Source of the DNA: JAFDBW01 sp963723355
GTDB taxonomy: Bacteria; Desulfobacterota; Desulfuromonadia; Desulfuromonadales; BM103
Assembly: GCA_963723355.1 (NCBI GenBank)
Contig: CAVRQQ010000033.1
Location: forward strand, 6,849 to 70,848
DNA length: 64,000 nucleotides
Reading direction: 5' to 3'
In this document: positions 18,691-28,372 of the stretch, one piece after another
Layout: the number at the start of each line of letters is the position of its first letter
Numbering within the stretch: position 1 is the stretch's first letter
Program-made: the position numbers and the translations under genes
The notes under the pieces: generated by a model
The model's database searches: none
Told to the model about the DNA's origin: nothing
Seen by the model: the letters and a program-made list of their open reading frames with translations, nothing else

Positions 18691-19161
18691 TCAGTGATGA
18701 TAGGGCTCATTGCGGATGATCGTGCAGCATCGGTAGAGTTGCTCGAGGAGCAGCAGGCGTGCCATCTGGTGGGTGAGGGTCATGGCCGATAAAGACAGGA
18801 CCAGGTCGGCCCGATTGCGCAAGGCTTGACTCAATCCATACGGGCCGCCAATCAGGATGGTCCACTCCGGTATGCTCTGCACCATGTGTTCGTTCATCAG
18901 GGCGGCCAGCTTTTCCGAGCTGAGATGCTTGCCGCGCTGGTCAAGGGCGATGACAAACGTCCCTGCCGGGATGCGCTGTGCCAAAAACTCTCCCTCGGTT
19001 GCAATAATTCGCTGTAAATCAAGCTTGCGACCGGTTTTGTGTTCCTTGATTTCGGTAATCTCAAGGGGCATGTAATGCTTGAGGCGGCCAGCGAATTCAG
19101 CGCAGCCATCGTTCAGGTGAGGCAGGGTCAGACGGCCAACGCAGAGCAGGTTCAACTTCAT
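18691..19161 (-). CDS. rlmH: 23S rRNA (pseudouridine-1915-N3)-methyltransferase
   Basis: A 156-residue SPOUT methyltransferase of the RlmH/YbeA family, which methylates pseudouridine 1915 in helix 69 of assembled ribosomes. Diagnostic parts are FVIALDQRGKHLSSEKLA, ILIGGPYGLSQALR (knot region) and the closing NEPYHH. It overlaps rsfS by four bases (ATGA), the usual arrangement. Confidence 0.95.
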   Translation of the reverse strand: MKLNLLCVGRLTLPHLNDGCAEFAGRLKHYMPLEITEIKEHKTGRKLDLQRIIATEGEFLAQRIPAGTFVIALDQRGKHLSSEKLAALMNEHMVQSIPEWTILIGGPYGLSQALRNRADLVLSLSAMTLTHQMARLLLLEQLYRCCTIIRNEPYHH

Positions 19162-19535
19162 GAAGTGGCCCGGGCCATCCCGGGGGCTTGCTCATTTACA
19201 GGGATTTCTTCAGCATCACACCAGAGACCATCCAGATCATAAAAGAGCCGCACCGGTTCATGAAAGACATGCACCATGACGTCACCGTAATCGATCAGCA
19301 CCCAACGCCCTTCGTTAAGCCCTTCGATGCCGATCGGCCTGGTGTCATGCTCTTTTTTCAGTCCCAGGTGGACGGACTCTGCTGCGGCGGATACCTGTCG
19401 GTCGGAATTGCCCGAGGCGATGACCAGAAAATCAGTGAGCGATGAAATCTTGCGCACATCCAGGATACGGACATTGAAGGCTTTTTTGTCGAGGACGTAA
19501 GCAGCACAGAGCTGCGCCCGGTCTATGGATTGCAA
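19158..19535 (-). CDS. rsfS: Ribosomal silencing factor RsfS
   Basis: A 125-residue RsfS/YbeB protein, which binds L14 on the large subunit and blocks subunit joining during starvation. Seen are FLVIASGNSDRQVSAAAESV and GRWVLIDYGDVMVHVF. The start is a TTG at 19535, nine or so bases after AAGGAG. nadD lies two bases upstream. Confidence 0.94.
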   Translation of the reverse strand: MQSIDRAQLCAAYVLDKKAFNVRILDVRKISSLTDFLVIASGNSDRQVSAAAESVHLGLKKEHDTRPIGIEGLNEGRWVLIDYGDVMVHVFHEPVRLFYDLDGLWCDAEEIPVNEQAPGMARATS

Positions 19536-19537
19536 AA

Positions 19538-20203
19538 TTATTGACTCCTTGAGCTTGACGTTGTGCGATAGAGCCCATGCTCTTCAATATAGTCTGCGAC
19601 AGTTGGCGGGACCAGCTGGCGGACCGATTGACCCTCAATCAGTCGTTGGCGGACCTGGGTCGAGGAGATATCGAGGTGGGTTCCTGACAGAAAAAACACG
19701 TAATTGCCTGATTTGTGTAGAATTTTACCTGCATGGCTATCGTAGCAGAAGTCCCCGCGGATGGCAACGGGCAGGGGGGCGAGCGGATTTTCGATGGCGA
19801 CCCCGGGGCGGGTCGTCACCACCAGGTGGCAAAGGCTGAACAGCCGGGCATAGTCCTTCCAGGAGGCGATATCACGGTAAGAGTCGAGTCCAACGATGAA
19901 GAAGCGCTCTCCGGCAGGGTCTTGCCGTTGCAAAATTTCCAGCGTGTCAACGGAGAAACTCTTGCCGCTGCGGCGGATCTCCAGGTCCGAGGCCTGGAAA
20001 GACGGATAATCACGGATTGCTCTTTCGACCATGGCAAGCCGGTGGGGAAAAGAGACCTCGCCGGCAATCTCCTTGTGCGGCGGGTCGGCAGCGGGAATAA
20101 AGAGGATCCGGTCGAGCCGGAACGCCTTTTGTGCCTCTTCAGCAACGCGCAGGTGCGCCAGGTGGATCGGATTGAATGTGCCGCCGAGGATGCCGGTTTT
20201 CAT
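19538..20203 (-). CDS. nadD: Nicotinate-nucleotide adenylyltransferase
   Basis: A 221-residue nucleotidyltransferase that makes deamido-NAD from nicotinate mononucleotide and ATP. The GILGGTFNPIHLAHLRVAEE segment carries the nucleotide-binding HxxH-type motif, followed by FIPAADPPHKE and a C-terminal ISSTQVRQRL that matches the family's ISSTxIR. It is packed against rsfS. It completes the NAD route served by the salvage pair at 40.2-42.2 kb. Confidence 0.95.
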   Translation of the reverse strand: MKTGILGGTFNPIHLAHLRVAEEAQKAFRLDRILFIPAADPPHKEIAGEVSFPHRLAMVERAIRDYPSFQASDLEIRRSGKSFSVDTLEILQRQDPAGERFFIVGLDSYRDIASWKDYARLFSLCHLVVTTRPGVAIENPLAPLPVAIRGDFCYDSHAGKILHKSGNYVFFLSGTHLDISSTQVRQRLIEGQSVRQLVPPTVADYIEEHGLYRTTSSSRSQ

Positions 20204-20376
20204 AGCGAAAAGATTTTATTTCGGGTCAGATTCAAAGCAAAACACCAAAAGTATTTAACGCAAAGTTGCAAAGGTTAAAGATAAAGGCACAAAGGAGGCC
20301 TAATACTATGGGGACCTCTTTGCGTTTGTATGTCTTTTTGGCGTCTTTGCGTTAGCTTTCCCTTGTTGCATCTTTG
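20204..20376. other. Intergenic with ACGCAAAG-type repeats
   Basis: Between nadD and proA lie repeated words such as AACGCAAAGTTGCAAAGG and, inverted, CTTTGCGTTTG and GTCTTTGCGTTAG. Opposed copies could fold into a loose hairpin. No gene seen. Confidence 0.4.
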
Positions 20377-21633
<1,257 letters not shown>

Positions 21634-21668
21634 CGTTCTACTCCTTAGTTCTGCACTCAGCCGTTTGT

Positions 21669-22796
21669 TCAGTTGCTGATGACCAGGTTGTCCCGGTGGA
21701 CAACTTCGTCGCCGTACTGGTAACCAAGAATCTGCAGGATCTCCCTGGTGTTCTTGCCGATGATGCGAATCAATTCGGCCGAATTGTAATTGGTCACCCC
21801 CTTGGCGAACTCCTTGCCGTTGAGATCGCAGAGGCGTACGGCATCACCGCGTTCAAAGGTGCCATCCAGCTGCCTGATCCCCGAGGGCAGAAGGCTCTTC
21901 CCTCGTTCCGCTACAGCATTGTGTGCGCCATCATCGAGGATCAGCTTGCCTTTCGGTTTTTTGGTAAAGGCAATCCAGTGTTTGCGTGCCGCCATAGGAT
22001 CGCGCGCCGGCAGGAAGTAGGTGCCGAGCTCGTGGCCATCGAAAAGGTAGAGCAGGTTGTGCGGGGTCAGGCCATTGATGATCGCTGTCCCGGCTCCGAA
22101 CAGAGTGGCCCGCTTGGCCGCTTTCAGCTTGGTCGTCATGCCGCCCGTGCCGAGCAGGGTTTCTTCCTGTCCAGCCATGGCCTCGATCTCCGGCGTGATC
22201 CGTTCAACTTCCGAGATCAGTCTGGCTTCGGCATTGTGCCGGGGGTCACTGTCGTAAAGACCGTCAACATCCGAGAGGATCACAAGCAACTGGGCTTCCA
22301 CCAGGTTGGTCGCCATGGCTGACAGGTTGTCGTTGTCGCCGAAACGGATTTCATCGATCACAACGGTATCATTCTCGTTGATGATCGGGACAACGCCATA
22401 TTCCAGCAGGGTCATCAAGGTGTTGCGGGCATTCAGATAGCGGCGGCGGTTGGCAAGGTCGTCGCGGGTTAAAAGAACCTGGGCGGCAGTCAGCCCATGT
22501 TTGCGAAGCGCGTCTTTGTAAGCACGCATCAGGCGACTTTGGCCAATGGCCGCAGCCGCCTGTTTGAGAGGCAGCGGCAGGTTTCGTGCGCTGCCTTTGA
22601 TGCCGAGGTCCGCTTTGCCGGCCGCAACCGCTGCAGAAGAGACGAGGATAACTTCATAGCCGCGCTGGCGAAGGGCATGGACATCTTCGCAGAGTGTCGC
22701 TATACGATCGAGGTCAAGGCCGCTGTGGTCGGAGATGACTCCGCTGCCGATCTTGATAACCACCCGTTTGACATGTGCCAGTAAAATCGTACGCAT
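21669..22796 (-). CDS. proB: Glutamate 5-kinase
   Basis: A 375-residue kinase that phosphorylates glutamate to start proline synthesis. It has an amino-acid-kinase domain (VVIKIGSGVIS, VSSAAVAAGKADLGI, NENDTVVIDEIRFGDND) and a C-terminal PUA domain from about residue 280 (GKLILDDGAHNAV). Only the PUA-bearing form is normally feedback-regulated. It is part of the conserved obgE-proB-proA run. Confidence 0.97.
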   Translation of the reverse strand: MRTILLAHVKRVVIKIGSGVISDHSGLDLDRIATLCEDVHALRQRGYEVILVSSAAVAAGKADLGIKGSARNLPLPLKQAAAAIGQSRLMRAYKDALRKHGLTAAQVLLTRDDLANRRRYLNARNTLMTLLEYGVVPIINENDTVVIDEIRFGDNDNLSAMATNLVEAQLLVILSDVDGLYDSDPRHNAEARLISEVERITPEIEAMAGQEETLLGTGGMTTKLKAAKRATLFGAGTAIINGLTPHNLLYLFDGHELGTYFLPARDPMAARKHWIAFTKKPKGKLILDDGAHNAVAERGKSLLPSGIRQLDGTFERGDAVRLCDLNGKEFAKGVTNYNSAELIRIIGKNTREILQILGYQYGDEVVHRDNLVISN

Positions 22797-22825
22797 TTTA
22801 TTTGTGTGCCTATAGTGTGTGAAAG

Positions 22826-23891
22826 TTACTGAAAAAACTGGAAAACTCTACCTTTTGAAGCCTCAGCTGTCAAGCCGGGCTCGCTCTGACGCATGCGGTC
22901 GAGCTCACTGGCAACTCTGTTGACGAGTTCAGGCAGCCCTTCGCGCGTTACTGCCGAGATGGCCAGGGTCAGATAACCCCGCTCCTCGAATATCGGGCGC
23001 AACTGGGCGGTCTGCTCACGAACTTCGGTAATGTCCTGCTTGGTGAAAACCACCAGCATCGGTCTTTTGGCCAGTTCCTGGTTGTAGCGCTTCAGTTCCT
23101 GATTGATCAGGTCAAAGTTCTCGACCGGGTCGCCTTCCTGCAGTCCTGACAGATCGACGAGATGTAAAAATAAGTCGGTCCGTTCAATATGCCTGAGGAA
23201 TCGGGTTCCCAGTCCCTGGCCGTCACTGGCGCCCTCAATCAGTCCGGGAATGTCGGCCATGACGAATGAACGAAAGTCGCCGTGTTTGACGACACCGAGA
23301 TTCGGCACCAGGGTAGTAAACGGGTAGTCGGCAATTTTCGGCCGGGCGGCAGAGATACTTGAGATCAGAGTCGATTTGCCGGCGTTTGGCAGTCCTACCA
23401 GGCCGACATCGGCAAGCAGCTTGAGCTGCAGGCGCAAGGTTCGTTCCTCTCCCGGCATGCCCGGCTGGGTGTGTCGCGGGGCCCGGTTGGTCGAGGTCAG
23501 GAACCGGGCATTGCCGCGTCCACCCTGTCCGCCTTTAAGCAGGCAGAAAGCCCTGCTCAGGCTCGGTCAGGTCGGCGAGCAGTTCACCGGTGTCATCATC
23601 GTAGACCAGGGTGCCCGGCGGAACTTTGATGACCAGGTCCTCACCACTCTTGCCGTGCATGTTCTTGCCCATCCCCGGGGCACCGTTTTTGGCTTTGAGG
23701 TGCTGGCGATAGCGCAGGTCGAGCAGGGTCGACAGGGCCATGTCGACTTCCAGCATGACGTCGCCGCCGCGTCCGCCGTCGCCGCCGTCAGGTCCGCCGA
23801 GCGGGACGAACTTCTCCCTGCGGAACGAAAGGCAACCGCGACCGCCATCGCCGGCTTTGGCTTGTATTTTGACCTCGTCGATGAATTTCAT
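22826..23891 (-). CDS. obgE: GTPase Obg/CgtA, one-base frameshift
   Basis: Two frames join into a normal-length Obg of about 354 residues. The N-terminal glycine-rich OBG fold (ATG at 23891, MKFIDEVKIQAKAGDGGRG) reads to ADLTEPEQGFLPA and then stops. The GTPase half resumes in the next frame with KGGQGGRGNARFLT, then GLPNAGKSTLIS (G1), DIPGLIEGA (G3) and FTKQD (G4). The break is one extra T in GCTTAAAGGC near 23535. Obg is a ribosome-assembly GTPase that is normally essential, so a sequencing error is far more likely than a real mutation. Confidence 0.93.
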
Positions 23892-23938
23892 TTGTTGTGG
23901 GCGTGGCACTTGCCACGTTCTTCTTCCTTTGTAACAGA

Positions 23939-23975
23939 AAAAACCCGAAGTTCACTTGAAGAACCTCGGGTTTTT
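23939..23975 (-). terminator. Terminator of the rplU-rpmA operon
   Basis: A 15-bp stem with one mismatch (23939-23953 with 23961-23975) and a 7-base loop. Read on the minus strand it ends in a T-run. It lies 23 bases past rpmA and separates the ribosomal operon from obgE. Confidence 0.88.
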
Positions 23976-23997
23976 AAACTTGTTCAGGTGATACGCT

Positions 23998-24249
23998 TCA
24001 GGCGTAGACGCTGACTTTCTTGCGATCCTTGCCGAGACGCTCGAACTTGACCTTGCCTTCGACCAGGGCAAACAGGGTGTAATCTTTGCCGCAGCCGACA
24101 TTGTTGCCGGGATGAATGGTCGTACCACGCTGGCGAACCAGGATCGAGCCGGCCGTTACAAGTTGGCCGTCGTAACGTTTGACTCCGAGGCGTTTGCCGG
24201 CACTGTCGCGGCCGTTACGGGTACTGCCGCCCGCTTTTTTGTGAGCCAT
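23998..24249 (-). CDS. rpmA: 50S ribosomal protein L27
   Basis: An 83-residue L27 with the standard start MAHKKAGGSTRNGRDS (no N-terminal leader needing cleavage), GVKRYDGQLV and IHPGNNVGCGKD. L27 reaches the peptidyl-transferase centre. It follows rplU by 11 bases, the usual pair. Confidence 0.97.
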   Translation of the reverse strand: MAHKKAGGSTRNGRDSAGKRLGVKRYDGQLVTAGSILVRQRGTTIHPGNNVGCGKDYTLFALVEGKVKFERLGKDRKKVSVYA

Positions 24250-24260
24250 GGTTTTACTCC

Positions 24261-24569
24261 TTACGCTTCAATATCGGTAATCTTCAAACGAGTGATGGGC
24301 TGACGGTGGCCGTTTTTCTTGCGAGTGTTCTTGCGCCGCTTCGATTTGAAGACCAGGATTTTCTTGTCCTTGCCCTGTTCGACGATCTGCGCTTTAACTT
24401 TCGCTTCCGGCAAGAGAGGTGTTCCGATTTTGACCTCTTCTCCGCCAACCATGAGGACCTCGTTCAGTTCGATGGTGTCACCTACCGCACCATCCAGTTT
24501 TTCGACCTTGAGCAGGTCGCCTGCGGAAACTTTATACTGTTTTCCTCCGGTTTTAATGACCGCATACAT
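24261..24569 (-). CDS. rplU: 50S ribosomal protein L21
   Basis: A 102-residue L21 (MYAVIKTGGKQYKVSAGDLL, KRRKNTRKKNGHRQPI). It is the first gene of the L21-L27 operon. A promoter and a leader hairpin lie just upstream. GAGGTGA precedes the ATG. Confidence 0.97.
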   Translation of the reverse strand: MYAVIKTGGKQYKVSAGDLLKVEKLDGAVGDTIELNEVLMVGGEEVKIGTPLLPEAKVKAQIVEQGKDKKILVFKSKRRKNTRKKNGHRQPITRLKITDIEA

Positions 24570-24600
24570 CGCCAGTCACCTCGCTTTCTTACCTTGGATT

Positions 24601-24659
24601 GCGGGCCTTAGCCCGCTCAGGAACTGGTACTTATACGTCTGAGGTCAAGCAGATGTCAA
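24601..24659 (-). promoter_or_regulatory. Promoter and leader hairpin of rplU-rpmA
   Basis: On the minus strand, TTGACA (24654-24659) and TATAAG (24630-24635) are 18 bases apart, a good sigma-70 promoter. Downstream, the leader contains GCGGGC-CTTA-GCCCGC as read on the plus strand (24601-24616), a perfect 6-bp hairpin. It might be a ribosomal-protein autoregulatory site, but no further evidence is seen. Confidence 0.7.
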
Positions 24660-24928
24660 GTAAATAATGGCCTGTCGTGACACCTGGCGCGACCGGTTTT
24701 CAGTCCTTCCACCTCGCATCGTGCTCTCCATGGGAAGAGTGTCAGTGATTGCTTCAATGGCGGGCCTTTTTGCCAATATGTTCGACAAGATGTCGCTCAA
24801 AGGAGAGAATGCAAAGGGCTCTCCGGGTTCGGATAGTGGGTTATTGTTATGACGAAATTATGATAGAATGCAACAGTTGTCTGGTTGCCCCTTATCGAAA
24901 GGTGGCCTGCTCCAAACATGGAGATGCA

Positions 24929-26258
24929 ATGAAGCTCAATTTAACGGTCACCAGGAAAGTCGAGATCGGCTACCTCGTCGTTATTCTGTTCGGCATGATA
25001 GCGATCGGTTACGCGCTGTTTAGCCTTCACGAACACAACCGTCGGACTGAAGAACTGGTCGGCGTCCAGTTCCATGCTTTTACTATCCTGCGAGATCTTC
25101 GCCAGAACCTGTTGGCCCAGGAGAACCTGGAAAGCCAGCTGGTTATCCTGCAGGACCCTCAAATCCTGGAACTCCTGGAGCGTCGAACCGCTGATCTTGA
25201 TACACTTCTGACGAGTATCAACGCTTCAGCATTGCCCGATTATTTTTCCCCCCTGCCGCCCATGCTTGAAGATTATGTGTCGCGTTCGCGGCATCTCAAC
25301 CAGTTTTTTACGGAAAAAAACTGGCAGCAGGCCTCGGCAATTGCATCGGCCGAGACCGCACCTCTGCGCAGCCAGCTGCTGGAATTTCTCAATGACCTCC
25401 GGCCTACGGCACCAGAACGCTCTGAAGGCAGATCTGAGCCAATTGTCAGAGCAGAGCAGCGAGGCCTACCGCATGACGCTGATCATCACATTCATCGGCA
25501 TCATCCTGACTGCTCCGATAACACTCAAGGTCATCGGCAGTATCCGTCGTTCGGTCAAGAGCCTGCAGGCAGCAACCCGGGAAATTGCGGCCGGGAATTT
25601 CGAAACACCGATTGGCATCAAGGGTAATGACGAATTCGGCCAGCTGGCCAGGGACTTTTCCAGCATGGCCCGCAAACTCATGGAACTCGAGCAAGCAAGC
25701 CTGGATGCCAACCCCCTGACCCGGCTGCCGGGCAACCTGGCGATCGAACGCGTACTGGAGGACCGCATCGCGCAGAAGCAGTCTTTTGCCCACCTTTATG
25801 TTGATCTGGACAATTTCAAGGCTTACAGTGACCATTACGGTTACAGTGCCGGCAGTGACGTGATCAACCGGGTCGGTGAACTGCTCAAACGCCTGGTCGC
25901 CGAGCATGGCGGTGAAGATGATATGGTCGGCCACATCGGAGGAGATGATTACATGATTATGACTTCTCCGGAGCGTGCAGAAAATCTCGCCAAAGCCATC
26001 ATCACTGAATTCGACCGCCTGGTCCCCGAAATTTACCAACCAAAGGACCTGCAAGCGGGCTTCATATCCGGCACGGACCGATACGATGTGAAACGTTCCT
26101 TCCCGCTGATGACCATATCGATTGCCGTCACGCTGTCCGAGAATCTGGATAACCCTTCAATTTCGCTGATCAGCCACAATTCGGCCAGTATGAAGGAGCA
26201 CCTGAAGAGGCTCAAGGGCAGCAACTACCTCATAGACCGCAGGAAGCAACTGTCATGA
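24929..26258 (+). CDS. Membrane GGDEF-domain protein (LPGN/GGDD type), one-base frameshift
   Basis: About 442 residues over two frames. The ATG at 24929 follows GGAG. It has TM1 (IGYLVVILFGMIAIGYALF, residues about 11-29), an extracytoplasmic helical sensor region, TM2 (LIITFIGIILTAPITLKVIG), a HAMP-like linker and a GGDEF domain with NPLTRLPGNLAIE, LYVDLDNFKAYSDHYG and the signature IGGDDY in place of GG(D/E)EF. The shift is near 25400. The LPGN/GGDD subclass is common in Geobacter-like genomes, where GGDDF can be active, but the tyrosine here makes activity uncertain. The stop overlaps the next lipoprotein gene (ATGA). Confidence 0.85.
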
Positions 26259-26691
26259 CAACTTCGAATCGGTGGCTTTTTTTTCTTCTCGTGAGCGTCG
26301 TTCTGGCCGGTTGCCAAGGCCTGCATCTCCAGCAGAAGGGCATCATTGACAGAAGCAGAATCCTTTGCGAAAGGGCTTGATCAATACATCGAAACCGGTG
26401 ACTTGCAACCCCTGAAAATGCTGCCGAAAGAGTACCCGGACGGCGCATGGGGACCGAGGGCCGAGTTGGTGGTCAGGCTGGCCGAGCAGCAGGAGCAGCT
26501 CGTTGCCGATAAAAAGAAAACGATCGGTGTGCAAGGAAGCAGGGCAGAAGCAACAGGCCCTGCAGAAAGATCAGGAACTCGCCCGCTGCGATAATGAAGT
26601 GGCGGCTCTCAGGAAAAACAACCAGGAACTTACCAAGACCATCGATCAGCTGAAAAAGCTTCTGATCGACATGGAATCGCGGTCGAATTAA
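26255..26691 (+). CDS. Coiled-coil lipoprotein coupled to the GGDEF protein, two frameshifts
   Basis: The ATG at 26255 overlaps the GGDEF stop. The first frame gives a lipoprotein signal (NRWLFFLLVSVVLAGCQG, lipobox LAGC). After a shift near 26340 comes LTEAESFAKGLDQYIETGDL with KMLPKEYPDGAWG, and after a second near 26510 a coiled coil (QKQQALQKDQELARCDNEVA, then LRKNNQELTKTIDQLKKLL). The span of 437 bases equals 145 codons plus two bases, matching two single insertions. Small coiled-coil lipoproteins of this shape, such as QseG, accompany membrane signalling genes. That role here is only an analogy. Confidence 0.65.
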
Positions 26692-26741
26692 CCGGGGCCA
26701 GGGCTGCCCGGTCGTGCCGCGTGGATTAAAGCTCTCCCCGG

Positions 26742-28254
26742 TCAGCCGATAATAATCTCGAACTGTTCGAGATGGAACCCCTGCCGCGCTGCAATCGTGA
26801 TCTGCTTTTCGAATTTCTTTTCCAACTCCTCTATTCCAGTGACGCTCCTCGTCGTAGAGGATTGCGGCAATGTCCGGGTGGACCAGCAGGGTCATGCGGT
26901 ATCCCGGGGCTGGCCCCATCTCGCGCTGCAGCTCCCGAAAAATTTCGTAGACCGTCGTTGTGCGGCTCTTGACGTAGCCCTTGCCTTCACAGTATGGGCA
27001 GGGTTCGCAAAGGGTCCGTCCGATGCTCTCGCGAACGCGCTTGCGGGTCATCTCAACCAGGCCGAGCTCCGAGATCTTCAGAATATTGGTTTTTGCCTTA
27101 TCATTTTTCAGCGTCTCTTCCAGGGCGCCATGGACCTTCTCGCGGTGGGCCTCTTTCTCCATGTCGATGAAGTCGATGATAATCAACCCACCGATATTGC
27201 GCAGGCGCAGCTGGAAGGCAATTTCCTTGACCGCTTCCAGGTTGGTTTTCAGGATCGTGTCCTCGAGGTTGTGCTTGCCGACAAAGCGACCGGTGTTGAC
27301 ATCGACGGCCGTCAGCGCTTCGGTCTGTTCGATAATGATATAGCCGCCGCTTTTCAGCCAGACCTTGCGGCCCAGTGCCCGGGCGATTTCCACTTCGAGG
27401 CCGAAGGTGTCAAAAATCGGCTCGCTGCCATGATACTCCTCGACCTGGAAATTGTGCCCGAGCATGAAGGTGTCGAGAAAGTGGACAATCTTCTTATATT
27501 CGACCGCGCTGTCGACGATGATCCGGGAGACATCTTCGGTCAGGATGTCTCGCAGGACCTTGCTGGTTACATCCAGGTCCGAGTGGATCAGGCAGGGGGC
27601 GTTGTCGTCTTCGCAGTGCTCGCTGATCTGGTCCCATAGGTTGACCAGATAATCCATGTCGGACTTGAGCTCTTCGCCATCACGCATCTCTGCGGCCGTA
27701 CGCACGATGAAACCGGTACCGGCCGGGCGCATGACATCGACCAGGTGACGCAGACGTTCGCGTTCATCTTCGTTTTCAATCCTGCGCGAGATCCCGACGT
27801 GGTCGACGGTGGGCATATAGACCAGGTTGCGGCCCGGCAGCGAGATGTGCGAAGTGATGCGTGCGCCCTTGGTCCCGATCGGCTCTTTGGCAACCTGGAC
27901 GAGGATTTCCTGGCCTTCCTGCAAGAGTTCCTCGATGGGTGGCAGGGGCGGCCTCTCTTCACCGGTCTCTTCGCTTTGTTGGTCATGGCGATGGCCGACT
28001 TCAACGTAGTGTTCGACGGCTTCCATCTCATCGAGGACATCGGCAACATAGAGAAAGGCTGCTTTTTCAAGGCCGATATCGACGAATGCCGCCTGCATGC
28101 CTGGCAGGACCCGAATCACGCGGCCCCGGTAGATGTTGCCGATGATGCCGAGTTCACGGTTGCGTTCGATGTAGAGCTCGGCAATGTGGCCGCTCTCCAG
28201 AAGCGCAATCCGCGTCTCGTGGGACGTGGTGTTGATGACCAGCTCCTTGGCCAT
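26742..28254 (-). CDS. rng: Ribonuclease G/E family endoribonuclease, frameshift near the C-terminus
   Basis: An RNase G of about 503 residues. It has an S1 domain (residues 30-110, GNIYRGRVIRVLPGMQAAFV), an RNase-H-like catalytic part with RLRNIGGLIIIDFIDMEKEA (catalytic acids IDF/DME), and the zinc link CEPCPYCEGKGYV. Near 26835 one extra base shifts the frame. Correcting it gives HWIEELEKKFEKQITIAARQ and a normal end FHLEQFEIIIG at 26742. As read, the frame would run on to 26473 with unrelated sequence. RNase G matures 16S rRNA and degrades some mRNAs. The ATG follows AAGGAG. Confidence 0.93.
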
Positions 28255-28372
28255 GGTGATGTCTCCTTAGCTTTAGGTGTCTATATCGTTAAAGTGAAAA
28301 ATCGTTGGCATTCTTCAGGACGCAGTGACGGTGCCGGAGTTCTGAAAAATCCGGCGTCAAACTTGCGTCGTA

